The notes under the pieces were generated by a model. That model made no database searches, was not told where the DNA came from, and worked only from the letters and a program-made list of their open reading frames with translations. A program made the position numbers and the translations under genes. Below, one piece after another: positions 17,836-26,279 of a DNA stretch of 64,000 bases. Source of the stretch: Amniculibacterium aquaticum (GTDB lineage Bacteria > Bacteroidota > Bacteroidia > Flavobacteriales > Weeksellaceae); assembly GCF_003852705.1 (NCBI RefSeq), contig NZ_REFA01000014.1, positions 1 to 64,000 of the forward strand. Direction: 5' to 3'. How positions within the stretch are numbered: the first letter of the stretch is position 1; the number at the start of each line of letters is the position of its first letter.

Positions 17836-17985
17836 ATGGAAGCTATAGGATTTCTTTATCAGATTGTTCTTATTTTTTTCTTTATAATGGTTACACTGAT
17901 TTTGTTAGCCGTAATGTTGTTTTTTTTAATCTGCATTATGGCTCAAATTTTTAAGATTGGTATTAGAATGTTTCGCTGTTTCTGA
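17836..17985 (+). CDS. Small single-helix membrane peptide (49 aa)
   Basis: The frame starts ATGGAAGCTATAGGA and ends TTTCGCTGTTTCTGA. The product has a long very hydrophobic stretch (about residues 8-34) and a short basic tail with Lys and two Arg, so it should insert with the C-terminus inside. The size and charge pattern resemble small membrane toxins, but no antitoxin RNA or partner is evident. A matching promoter and operator-like palindrome upstream are the reason to list it. From here to 18194 nothing else is coding. Confidence 0.4.
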   Translation: MEAIGFLYQIVLIFFFIMVTLILLAVMLFFLICIMAQIFKIGIRMFRCF

Positions 17986-18134
17986 TAATTCAGTTGTATT
18001 TTGTATTTTTGAAATATGAACACTTGTTAGTTCAGCCGTGGACTGTAGTTCCTTGTGTGATGGCTGATGAGTGTTTTTTTACCAAAATAAAGTACATAAA
18101 TGAGGTTAAATCGACTGGGGCAAACAGCGGGACG

Positions 18135-18186
18135 GCTAAATCTTTCAACTTGCAATTCTTACCGCATTTTGTCAATGCGATTTAGC
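18135..18186. repeat. Nested inverted repeats
   Basis: The outer arms GCTAAATC (18135-18142) and GATTTAGC (18179-18186) enclose an inner hairpin, CGCATT-TTGTC-AATGCG (18163-18179). The outer arm sequence GACGGCTAAA also recurs once at about 19437, beyond the neighbouring gene. The arrangement resembles a folded recombination site or a terminator without a T tract. No integrase is nearby, so I make no firm assignment. Confidence 0.35.
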
Positions 18187-18194
18187 TGTAGTGC

Positions 18195-19316
18195 TTATTC
18201 GTAATATTCTATTTCTCTCGTCCATTTGAAAAGATCTTTACCATCAACATTTTTAATAATTTCTATCCAATTGTTTTTTGAGTCAAATTTATAATTAAGG
18301 TTTACAATATGTTTTTTTCCTTCCTCAATGTATTCAAATTTTGAAATTTTCCCATCTTTATATTGAAATTTTTCAATTATTGTTGCCTTTTTAATATCTT
18401 CATTGCAGCAATATCTTTCAGTAACTTTCCCAAATTTGTTGTATTTAAAATAATTAATAGTTACGATACCATCTTTATATTTTCTACTTATAGATACTAA
18501 ATTGTCATTTTTATATTTATAATCAAGTTGAAGTCCTAATTGTGGAATTTTTCGATTTTCATCATGCTTATATAAATCATAAGTCTGATACCTTAAAATT
18601 CTATTTTTTTCATCATAAATGATTACAAGATCTTTATATACTGTTAAAAGTGTATCTTGAACTCCATAAGACCAAGTTCGTTCTCCCTTTTGTTGCCAAG
18701 AGTTTGGATTCTTGTATATTCTATATTTTAATTTTCCACTTTCATTGTAAAAATATTTATACTCATCTATAGTTCCATTTTCATCATATTCTTTTAGCGT
18801 TTTTAATTTATCATTTTCGAATTTTTTATAGGTATATCTAAAATAATCATTTTTATTTTTTTGCCTTATTATATTTACATCTCCATAATCCGAATAATAA
18901 TAATTGGTTGTATAAACTGAATAGTTTGTAGAATCAATTTCTTTAATAATTTTATTTTCTTTGTTATAGATTTTCTTGTACGAGTTATTGAAATTATCTT
19001 TTTTACCATACCACAAATCACTCACGATATTTCTATTTTTATCAAAAGTTCTGACATAATTTATGTAATAGCACTGGTTTGAAGTGTACCAAGTTTTCTT
19101 AAATCTCGAAAAGGTTGCTTCAGGTCCCATAAAACCAGAATGTCCATAATCATCGTAATATAATAATTGTGGGTTCTCAATTTCAGTTAAAAAAATTACT
19201 TTTTCTTTAATTTTTTTTACATTACCATAAATTGTATCTTTAGGTAAATAGTCCTGAGATTTACATTCTGCAATTATGAAGAATGAAAAAATGAAAATAA
19301 ATATTCTATCAATCAT
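18195..19316 (-). CDS. Secreted YD/RHS-like repeat protein, unknown function
   Basis: This 373-residue protein has an N-terminal signal-like segment (RIFIFIFSFFIIAECKSQ), possibly a lipoprotein given the Cys. The rest is a run of Tyr-rich beta-strand units such as YNKENKIIKEID, YNESGKLKYRIY, YDEKNRILRYQ and YNKFGKVTERY, which look like degenerate YD repeats. It is more AT-rich and Lys/Asn-rich than its neighbours, consistent with acquisition. I do not recognise a function. Confidence 0.65.
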   Translation of the reverse strand: MIDRIFIFIFSFFIIAECKSQDYLPKDTIYGNVKKIKEKVIFLTEIENPQLLYYDDYGHSGFMGPEATFSRFKKTWYTSNQCYYINYVRTFDKNRNIVSDLWYGKKDNFNNSYKKIYNKENKIIKEIDSTNYSVYTTNYYYSDYGDVNIIRQKNKNDYFRYTYKKFENDKLKTLKEYDENGTIDEYKYFYNESGKLKYRIYKNPNSWQQKGERTWSYGVQDTLLTVYKDLVIIYDEKNRILRYQTYDLYKHDENRKIPQLGLQLDYKYKNDNLVSISRKYKDGIVTINYFKYNKFGKVTERYCCNEDIKKATIIEKFQYKDGKISKFEYIEEGKKHIVNLNYKFDSKNNWIEIIKNVDGKDLFKWTREIEYYE

Positions 19317-19576
19317 TTAAGTGTAATTATTGTAATATTCTGATGAAATTTAATTATAATATTGAAAATCAAACAATTATGTTTTTTCTGTTTTTAAATT
19401 ATTTGATTTTCTAAAATAGGAAAAATTTATTTCGTAGACGGCTAAAAATAACTTTGTTTTCGAGTAAGGTATTACTATGCTTTTTCAGATTGTTAAAATT
19501 AAACAATAAAAAATAAAATGAACAACAGTAGTGGCTCTATTTCTAATTTGTTTGTTGGAGGTTTGTTGTAGTTCTC

Positions 19577-20391
19577 TTATTTTAATTTTTTCAATACATT
19601 ATTTTGAAGTAAGGATTTCATTTGCGTTATAGCTGCTTGGTTTAGTTGGATAAGTCGTTCATTTTGTTTCAAACCTTGTCGGATAAGTAATGCGTTAATA
19701 CTTTCCATATTACTTAATACCACCAATTGTTCCAATGTCGCATAATCTCTAATGTTTCCATTTTTGTCAGGATTATTGCCTCGCTATTGTTTGGCTGTAA
19801 TTCCGAAAAGTGCTACATTCAATAAATCCGCTTCGTTTGCATAAACAATACTCACTTGTTGTTTTGTAATATGTTGAGGTATCAGATTTTCTTTGATAGC
19901 GTCTGTTTGAATATGATAGTTTACTTTGGCTAATGTCCGTTGTAAGTTCCATTCTAACTTCAATCGGTCATTTTCTTCGTTTTTCAGTCGTTGAAACTCT
20001 TTTATTAGGTAAATTTTGAACTGTGGACTAATCCACATACCAAATTCAAAAGCAATGTCGGGGTGTGCATAAGTTCCTCCGTATCGTCCTACAGTTGCTT
20101 TTAGTCCAATTGCATTTGTCTTTTCAACCCATTCTTTTACACTTAGTTTATAGCTATTCAACCCTGCCTGACTTTTAATTGTGGCATATTCGCCATAATT
20201 AAAATTGGTGTTGTAAATACTTTCCCAAACCCCAAGATATTCAACTGTATTTCTGTTTCGAAGCCAATCGGAAATGAAAAAATCTCCATCTTTTGCTTTC
20301 AGCATATCGGTTAATGAAATATACTCTTGTTCTTTGTCAAGAATTATCGTAATTACTTTTCCTTCAACTTCTATTTTCTTATTCTTGCCAT
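19577..20391 (-). pseudogene. KilA-N domain protein gene with frameshift and nonsense mutation
   Basis: The longest intact piece (stop at 19784, first internal ATG at 20305) encodes FFISDWLRNRNTVEYLGVW and HPDIAFEFGMWISPQFK, a KilA-N DNA-binding domain. Upstream in the same frame homologous residues continue (KNKKIEVEGKVITII, EYISLTDMLKAKDG), but the only ATG (20391-20389) is one base out of frame, as if one A was lost early. Downstream an amber codon at 19786-19784 stands where a Trp codon (TGG) is expected, and the frame then stays open to 19577 with a credible tail (NGNIRDYATLEQLVVLSNME). Two lesions indicate a decaying gene. No other phage gene is nearby. Confidence 0.8.
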
Positions 20392-20500
20392 ATTCTACAA
20401 TGTATATTGTAAAATTACAAAAAGAAAACTTTAGTATTTGCGATTAGTATTGGACTTACTACTAACTTTTAAAATTTCTACTACTGTAAGGTTGAGGTCA

Positions 20501-21460
20501 TCAACGATTAATGACCAAGTTGTTGATGATGGCCAAGGATTTCAGTTCGGTCTCTTGCCATTCTTTTTCTGGAGAACTGTCTTTGGTAATGCCTCCGCCA
20601 ACGAATATTTCTGCATGGTCGGTGTAGAATTTTGCACAGCGAAGATTGACAAAAGAATACAGGAAATCTTCCGTTTCTATCCGGCTGTAGCCGGCATAAA
20701 ATTCTCTGCTGAATCCTTCCAATTCCAAGATTTTTTCTTGACAAATGTCTTTGGGTATCCCACAAACTGCCGGAGTAGGATGCAGGTCTTGTAGAAGATT
20801 CTGTACATGTTCTTCTTCAATTTCTATGGAAAAATCGGTCCTCAAATGTTTGATATTTCCTGAAGGATGATCGTAGGTTTGGGATTGTTCTACCGTTTTA
20901 GAATACGATTTTAAGACATCCAAAATATAATCGCTCACGGGTTGCTGCTCTTCAATCTCTTTTTGTGACCAATTTTCGGCTATGGGCAGAGTCCCGGCAA
21001 GGCTCATGGTTTGGAATTTTTTTGTTTTCTTATCGTAAATGCCCAATGCCTCAGAAAAAGCCCCCATCCAAGCCAAATTATGTTCGGAAAAAGCATAGAC
21101 AAATGCAGATGGATATTTCTTGCACAGGTTAAGAAATGAATTGGGAAAATCTATTGTGGCGTAATCGACTATTTTTTTTCTCGCAATAACCAGTTTTTTT
21201 AATTTGTTTTGCTGGATGATTTCTACCGTTTTCTCAATTTTTTTTAGGTATTCTGCTTGGCTTTCTTCTGCATGATGAAAGTCGTTTTCTGGAAGTTCAA
21301 ACTCAATGTTTTCAATTTCTTGCTTGGTGATTGCTACCATTTTACCCCTGAAATCAAGCCGTTCATTACCATCAAAAGAATGGAGGTTGTATTGGGTGTC
21401 GCCACAAGAACGGTCCAGTTTATACAATTGATCCTGATGGGGAAATTTGAAAATCAACAT
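20501..21460 (-). CDS. menF: Isochorismate synthase
   Basis: This 319-residue chorismate-binding enzyme converts chorismate to isochorismate, the first dedicated step to menaquinone. Family motifs are KLVIARKKIV, FVYAFSEHNLAWMGAFSE, MSLAGTLPIA, HLRTDFSIEI, LHPTPAVCGIPK and FYAGYSR, ending with the IFVGGGIT block. Siderophore synthesis could also use such an enzyme, but the DHNA-CoA thioesterase homologue two elements upstream points to menaquinone. The protein is shorter than E. coli MenF at the N-terminus, which is usual in Bacteroidetes. Confidence 0.9.
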   Translation of the reverse strand: MLIFKFPHQDQLYKLDRSCGDTQYNLHSFDGNERLDFRGKMVAITKQEIENIEFELPENDFHHAEESQAEYLKKIEKTVEIIQQNKLKKLVIARKKIVDYATIDFPNSFLNLCKKYPSAFVYAFSEHNLAWMGAFSEALGIYDKKTKKFQTMSLAGTLPIAENWSQKEIEEQQPVSDYILDVLKSYSKTVEQSQTYDHPSGNIKHLRTDFSIEIEEEHVQNLLQDLHPTPAVCGIPKDICQEKILELEGFSREFYAGYSRIETEDFLYSFVNLRCAKFYTDHAEIFVGGGITKDSSPEKEWQETELKSLAIINNLVINR

Positions 21461-21521
21461 GTGTAGGATACGGATTTTTTTTGATGAAAGTTCTTTACAA
21501 AATTGATGTGGAAGAGATTAA

Positions 21522-21625
21522 GAGCCCGTTTAAAATTTTCCCGAAATAATAAATCGGCTATTTCTAATCGTTCTCATCAGCCTTTTTGTATTCAAAAATT
21601 CTAGATATAAAATTTAAACAGGCTC
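21522..21625. mobile_element. 104-bp MITE with 3-bp target duplication
   Basis: The left end GAGCCCGTTTAAAATTTT and the right end, read inward as GAGCCTGTTTAAATTTT, are near-perfect terminal inverted repeats. TAA flanks both sides (21519-21521 and 21626-21628), a 3-bp duplication as made by IS1031/IS5-group transposases. There is no reading frame inside. It sits between menI and menF on the minus strand. Confidence 0.75.
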
Positions 21626-21645
21626 TAAATTTTCAGCAGGTTGTC

Positions 21646-22080
21646 TTAGACTTTACCGATCGGGATGATGTTGTTGGTCATGGTGGTATGATTGACCAAG
21701 TTTCCTTTTTCATCACGAATTTCAATTTGAGAAACATGCACGGTATTTCCTTTTCTGATAAAGGAAGCTGTACCGGTAACCAGGCCGCTTTTTTTTGCTC
21801 TCAAATGGTTAGAGTTGATGTTGGTACCCACAGGGACCACTTTGCTTGTATCTACATGGAGGTAGGAAAGGCAAGAACCCAAAGTTTCGGCCAATACGCA
21901 ACTAGCACCGCCGTGCAATATGCCATAAGGTTGGTGGGTTTTTTCGCAAACCGGCATGGTTGCCGTTAGGGTATCTTCGGTAACATCGGTGAATTTTATG
22001 TCCAGATGTCCAGCCATGGTTTTCCCGGCTCTCCAACCGTTCAGTTCGTTTAACAGTTCTTCTTTTTTTGTATGATCCAT
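21646..22080 (-). CDS. menI: Hotdog-fold thioesterase, probable DHNA-CoA hydrolase
   Basis: This 144-residue PaaI-type hotdog protein has the core ILHGGASCVLAETLGS, whose Glu is the likely catalytic residue, as in E. coli MenI. MenI releases 1,4-dihydroxy-2-naphthoate from its CoA ester in menaquinone synthesis. Proximity to menF supports this role over phenylacetate metabolism. plsC lies 9 bp upstream on the same strand. Confidence 0.8.
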   Translation of the reverse strand: MDHTKKEELLNELNGWRAGKTMAGHLDIKFTDVTEDTLTATMPVCEKTHQPYGILHGGASCVLAETLGSCLSYLHVDTSKVVPVGTNINSNHLRAKKSGLVTGTASFIRKGNTVHVSQIEIRDEKGNLVNHTTMTNNIIPIGKV

Positions 22081-22089
22081 GGGGGGTGT

Positions 22090-22662
22090 TTAATAAATTT
22101 TAGGATTCCAGTTTTCAGGAATTTTTGCTTTAATATTGTTTTTGATGTAGTACTCTTGGATTTCTTGCATGATGGTTTCGTAAGGTTCGGAAACCAGTTT
22201 TTCATACGGTATTTTGTATCCTAAAATGATAGAATTGGTTCCAAAATCTCCTGCTGCCAGTACCAACGGTACTTTCGCTGCCAAAGCCATGTGATAGAAG
22301 CCTTTTCTCCATTTTTCAACTCGGCTTCTTGTTCCCTCAGGAGTGATGACCAGTGAGAAGTCTTCTTTTTCAAAAAGTTTGGCAACAAAATTAACCAAAT
22401 CGTTTTTCTGACTTCTGTCGATACCAATACCGCCAATGGCTTTTACTACAAAACCGTACCAAGCTTTGGTGTGCGCATCTTTGATGATGACTTTCAGATT
22501 CTTACCCAAAGACCAATAGGCAAGGTTACCCAGTAGATATTCCGAATTATGAGTGTGTGGGGCAACCACAAGAATACAACGATCCAAGTTGGATGCATCT
22601 CCGTGTAGGACCACCTTCCAACCTATAATTTTGAGTATGAGTTTTGATAGAATTTTTTTCAT
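22090..22662 (-). CDS. PlsC-like 1-acylglycerol-3-phosphate acyltransferase
   Basis: This 190-residue membrane-associated acyltransferase has block I as APHTHNSEY, block II as IGGIGIDRSQ and block III as TPEGTRSR. The canonical HX4D catalytic box reads HTHNSE here, with Glu in place of Asp. Small PlsC homologues of this type in Bacteroidetes act on various acceptors, including lipids other than lysophosphatidate, so the exact substrate is open. It heads a plsC-menI-menF run. Confidence 0.82.
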   Translation of the reverse strand: MKKILSKLILKIIGWKVVLHGDASNLDRCILVVAPHTHNSEYLLGNLAYWSLGKNLKVIIKDAHTKAWYGFVVKAIGGIGIDRSQKNDLVNFVAKLFEKEDFSLVITPEGTRSRVEKWRKGFYHMALAAKVPLVLAAGDFGTNSIILGYKIPYEKLVSEPYETIMQEIQEYYIKNNIKAKIPENWNPKIY

Positions 22663-22680
22663 GATTTAGCTTTTAATTCA

Positions 22681-22713
22681 ATAAAAAAGAGCATAACAAA
22701 GGCTGTTATGCTC
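22681..22713 (-). terminator. Terminator of the padR-pspC transcript
   Basis: GAGCATAAC (22689-22697) and GTTATGCTC (22705-22713) pair perfectly. On the minus strand TTTTTT follows. It lies just upstream of plsC and ends the transcript that comes from 24949. Confidence 0.8.
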
Positions 22714-22738
22714 AACAAAGATATTGATAATAATTTGT

Positions 22739-22801
22739 TTAAAATAGATTGGTGATGAAATCCATAAATTTTATGGCGATTTCGAAAGCTAACTGTATCA
22801 T
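22739..22801 (-). CDS. Possible 20-residue amphipathic peptide
   Basis: The frame ATGATACAGTTAGC...TTTTAA encodes MIQLAFEIAIKFMDFITNLF, which would form an amphipathic helix. It lies 118 bp behind the PspC gene and 25 nt before the terminator, so it is in the same predicted transcript. No ribosome-binding site is evident and nothing else supports translation. Confidence 0.25.
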   Translation of the reverse strand: MIQLAFEIAIKFMDFITNLF

Positions 22802-22919
22802 TGTGTGTAATTTATTAATGGTTGTGATTTGATTGAGCTAATGTACTAATTATTGATCAATTGTTTGAAATTTAATTGTTAAAAAAAAGCTAAATTTTTA
22901 ATACATCATTTTTTTTAGT

Positions 22920-24608
22920 TTAGTTTGTTTCAATCTTGATGTTGCTTTTATCGTCTTTTATTTGGATGTTGATGTTTTTTAGTTGTTCCAAATCTTTCAG
23001 ACCTTTTGGCATTTTTTTCTCAAGAATCTTTTCAGCAACATCCTTGTGGTATTTTTTACCATTGACGGTTATGGAGTCCTTGTCCTTATCGTTGATGGAT
23101 ATGTCTAGCTTGTCGCCTGCAATTCGGGTCGAATCGTATTCTACCGTGACATCATCATCTTGGTCATCATCCATGGAAAGGTGCAGATTGTCATTCAGTG
23201 CGATCACTTTTTTAGTTCTTGGTACCACCAATTCATAATCGACATCATAATCTCTCAATCGGTATTGGTAGGGATATTTGAAATAGTTGGGCAGTAGGAT
23301 TTTGTTGTCCACCACTTCCACAGGGATTTCCATTTTCAAAGGTTGGTTGTAGCCGTCGGCAGATTTCTTTACCAAAAGATAAGGTGCAAAGACTCCATCT
23401 TTATGGGTAACCTCCAGATACGGACTGTCTTCTTGATAGATGTTTTGCAAATCCGAATAGATTTCGTCTCCATAGGATTTAAAATTCTGAGGGACAGCCA
23501 CTTTCTTTAGATCGACCAAAATACTGTCCGATGTACTGTTGATGGCGATGCGATCTTCCTCTTCGTTATTTCCTGTGTATATGGTTTTGTATTTCAGGGC
23601 TTTGTATCCAAAAAGTCCTAGGAAAATGATCCACAGAAATACCAATCCTCCAATCACATAGCCGGTGTAATTCAGTCTGGTTTTTGGCGAAATTAATCGG
23701 ATGGAGATGAATAGGAATATCAAAGACGGAATAAAAACCGTAAGAAAAGCAAAGATAATCCCGAAATATTTTAGAAAACCATCTTGCAAATAAAACTGTA
23801 TATTGCCCGGAAGATCTACAAAATCATTGTCCAAGCTTACACCAAAAACAGCGATGGCAGAAAACAACAATCCCAATCCCATAAGACCAAAAATCCCACC
23901 GATGAAAAAACGAAATACATTCCAAATTCCGCTTCCTGTTTTGTTGATGAAAGGCTTACTTTCTTGGTACATCTCTCCAAGTTTATGGGTCGATTCATTG
24001 GCGAAATCCAAGATTTTACCGGACTCTTCCTTGATGTTATCAAAATTAACCGGTTTTCCCTTCATCTTCAAAAAATCCGAAGTTGTTTTGGCTTGTGGCA
24101 AAACGATCCAAAGTACGCAATAAATTACGATGACCAAGAATGTAGAGATCATGGTGAACAATCCGATAATTGCAATTAATGCCCAAATAACGCGCATCCA
24201 ATTGATGTCCATACCGAAATAATTGGCCAACCCGGCACACACACCGCCCATTTTTGCATTCTCGGGATCACGGAACAATTGTCTTGGTATGTTGTTACCG
24301 TAATTGGTATAACTTTTCTTTTGCTTGTCGTTGGTTTGGTAGGCTTCTTCTTGCTCTTCAATCACTTCAGGGCTACCAATTTGGGTCATGATTTTTTCGA
24401 CATCGCCATCGTTGATGACTTCTCTTTTACCTAAAGATTCTTTGAAAAGTTCAACCATTCTCAGCTCTATATCGTGCATTACTTCGTCGGACTCTTCCTG
24501 ATCCAAGGAGTTTCTAAGTGCCGAAAGATAATCGTTCAGTTTTATGTAGGCATGTTCCTCTATGGTGAATGAGAAACCGGCAAGTCCTATAGATAGTGTT
24601 TTATTCAT
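22920..24608 (-). CDS. PspC-domain membrane protein
   Basis: This 562-residue protein has a cytoplasmic N-terminal part (about 1-105, with ELRMVELFKESLG), then a PspC domain (MGGVCAGLANYFGMDINWMR and IVIYCVLWIVLP), further membrane helices near 225-345, and a C-terminal periplasmic region (about 350-562) ending in Lys/Asp-rich sequence. It follows a PadR gene by 11 bp. Pairing of PadR with a PspC-domain protein is common in Bacteroidetes and suggests regulated envelope-stress function; this is inference. Confidence 0.85.
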   Translation of the reverse strand: MNKTLSIGLAGFSFTIEEHAYIKLNDYLSALRNSLDQEESDEVMHDIELRMVELFKESLGKREVINDGDVEKIMTQIGSPEVIEEQEEAYQTNDKQKKSYTNYGNNIPRQLFRDPENAKMGGVCAGLANYFGMDINWMRVIWALIAIIGLFTMISTFLVIVIYCVLWIVLPQAKTTSDFLKMKGKPVNFDNIKEESGKILDFANESTHKLGEMYQESKPFINKTGSGIWNVFRFFIGGIFGLMGLGLLFSAIAVFGVSLDNDFVDLPGNIQFYLQDGFLKYFGIIFAFLTVFIPSLIFLFISIRLISPKTRLNYTGYVIGGLVFLWIIFLGLFGYKALKYKTIYTGNNEEEDRIAINSTSDSILVDLKKVAVPQNFKSYGDEIYSDLQNIYQEDSPYLEVTHKDGVFAPYLLVKKSADGYNQPLKMEIPVEVVDNKILLPNYFKYPYQYRLRDYDVDYELVVPRTKKVIALNDNLHLSMDDDQDDDVTVEYDSTRIAGDKLDISINDKDKDSITVNGKKYHKDVAEKILEKKMPKGLKDLEQLKNINIQIKDDKSNIKIETN

Positions 24609-24619
24609 CGTTAGTTTTT

Positions 24620-24949
24620 TTAGTTGTTTTGAGTAATTTTTTGTACAGATTCAGTCAGTTCGTTCCAAGTCAATTGCAATTCTGTTAAAAATAAATTGCC
24701 TTTTTCCGTGATTTGATAGTACTTTCTGGGCGGTCCTCCTGTAGATTCTTCCCAACGATAGGAGAGAAATTCTCCATTTTTCAATCGGGTAAGGAGCGGG
24801 TAGAGGGTGCCTTCGACAACATCCAATTGGCCTTTCTTCAACTCTTCAATCAGATCAGAAACATACATTTCTTTTCTGTTGATGAGGCTGAGAATGCAAA
24901 ATTCCAAAATCCCCTTACGCATCTGCGCTTTTGTGTTTTCGGTATTCAT
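24620..24949 (-). CDS. PadR-family transcriptional regulator
   Basis: This 109-residue winged-helix protein has ILEFCILSLINRKEMYVSDL, LDVVEGTLYPLLTRL and the wing GGPPRKYYQITEKG, all standard for PadR. It lies first in a transcript with the PspC gene and probably represses its own promoter, as is common in this family. Confidence 0.92.
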   Translation of the reverse strand: MNTENTKAQMRKGILEFCILSLINRKEMYVSDLIEELKKGQLDVVEGTLYPLLTRLKNGEFLSYRWEESTGGPPRKYYQITEKGNLFLTELQLTWNELTESVQKITQNN

Positions 24950-25005
24950 TATTTCTATTTTGTTATTTGATTAAACATTTTCATCCTGTTATGAATTTGA
25001 TATGA

Positions 25006-25013
25006 CAAAGATA
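25006..25013 (-). promoter_or_regulatory. -7 promoter element of padR-pspC
   Basis: The minus strand reads TATCTTTG about 60 nt before the padR start. The flanking AT-rich dyads (for example ATATATAT) could hold the PadR operator. Confidence 0.45.
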
Positions 25014-25097
25014 TATATAAAGTTTGGTATTATGCAATACAAAGTAGTGAAATAATTTTATTTTATTTGTTAAGTAATTGATTATCAAGCGTAAAAT

Positions 25098-26270
25098 TTA
25101 TTTTAGAAAAAGAATGAAAATCAGACTAAAGATGAAAATTATGGAAATTAAGAAAATCATCCACGAAAAATTGACCAACAGTATTCCGGTTGTGCTCCCC
25201 AAAATACTGGCTCCTAAATAATAACAAAGTAGGTAAATGGCAATGCTAACCGATTTCTTACTGTGGTAAAACTCGCCAATGCTCTTGCTGCACACCGTAT
25301 GTGCTACAAAAAAAGCATAAGTGAACAAGGCAACTCCAAGAACAACCGTGATGGGGTTAGCGAAAAAAATCATAGAAATCCCGAAAACTCCCAAGATGCT
25401 CATGGCTTTCAGAATTTTTTTGGATGAATTGAGTTTTCTCTGCCAAAATGAAACCGACATCGAGCCTCCAATCCCCGCAATGTACAAGAAATACACATAC
25501 GGAATCCATTCTTGCGAAATGTTAAAAGGCGATTTTACCAAGAAAAAAGCCATGTAGTTGTACAAGCTGACAAAGGCGCCCAAAAGCAGAAATCCGGTTA
25601 GGTAATAGGAGAATAGTTTTTTGTTGAATATCAGCATCATGTTTGGCTTTATCAACGATAGAAACGATTGTTTCTTGGGAATAAAATGCTTGGACTTGGG
25701 GGAAAATAAGAAAAAAAGTACGGCAAAAATAAAACAAACCACTCCGATGATTTCCGAAGCCGTTTTCCAAGAATATTCGTGGGCAAAATGTGAGGCCATC
25801 ACCCTTCCGACCATACCTCCAATGGCATTTCCGGAGATGTATAATCCTGTAATTTTTAATTTTTTTGATGCCGAAACTTCTTCTGAAATATACGCCAAAC
25901 AAACCGAAGTTGCACCCGCCAAAAAATAACCTTTCAGAAAATTAAAAAACAAAAGCAAGGTGAAATGGTTGGAAAATGAAGATAACAATGCGAAAACCGC
26001 CGAGGACAACAAAGAGTAGCCAATTACTTTTTTCCTGCTGTATCGGTCGGCAACAAACATGGCGGTCAGCAATCCCAAAGCCATCCCAAAGGTGGATGAC
26101 GAAACGGCCAAACTGCTTTGGGCTTTGTCTATTCTAAAATAATCGACCAATTCCGGGAGCAACGCCTGATAATAATACAACAATCCAAAACAAGACAATC
26201 CGGACAAGAAAACCGAAATTCCGATTTGCAAGTCTCTATTGGTGTTGGTTTTTGCAGGATTGTTGGTCAT
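25098..26270 (-). CDS. MFS transporter
   Basis: This 390-residue protein has about twelve membrane helices. The motif between helices 2 and 3 reads MFVADRYSRKKVIG, matching the MFS A motif G-x3-D-R-x-G-R-[KR] loosely. The overall pattern is like YnfM/drug-efflux type carriers. The substrate is unknown. It starts 9 bp after mutS2 and probably shares its transcript. Confidence 0.85.
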   Translation of the reverse strand: MTNNPAKTNTNRDLQIGISVFLSGLSCFGLLYYYQALLPELVDYFRIDKAQSSLAVSSSTFGMALGLLTAMFVADRYSRKKVIGYSLLSSAVFALLSSFSNHFTLLLFFNFLKGYFLAGATSVCLAYISEEVSASKKLKITGLYISGNAIGGMVGRVMASHFAHEYSWKTASEIIGVVCFIFAVLFFLFSPKSKHFIPKKQSFLSLIKPNMMLIFNKKLFSYYLTGFLLLGAFVSLYNYMAFFLVKSPFNISQEWIPYVYFLYIAGIGGSMSVSFWQRKLNSSKKILKAMSILGVFGISMIFFANPITVVLGVALFTYAFFVAHTVCSKSIGEFYHSKKSVSIAIYLLCYYLGASILGSTTGILLVNFSWMIFLISIIFIFSLIFILFLK

Positions 26271-26279
26271 TATTTGGGG

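Noticed and set aside
19784-19786. Amber codon in the KilA-N gene as a recoded codon (pyrrolysine or similar)
   Set aside because: The same gene also has a frameshift at its 5' end, and no recoding machinery or amber-rich genes are seen; simple decay explains both.
17836-20391. Prophage remnant
   Set aside because: KilA-N occurs in phages, but no integrase, structural, lysis or replication gene is nearby. KilA-N genes are also common as single accessory genes.
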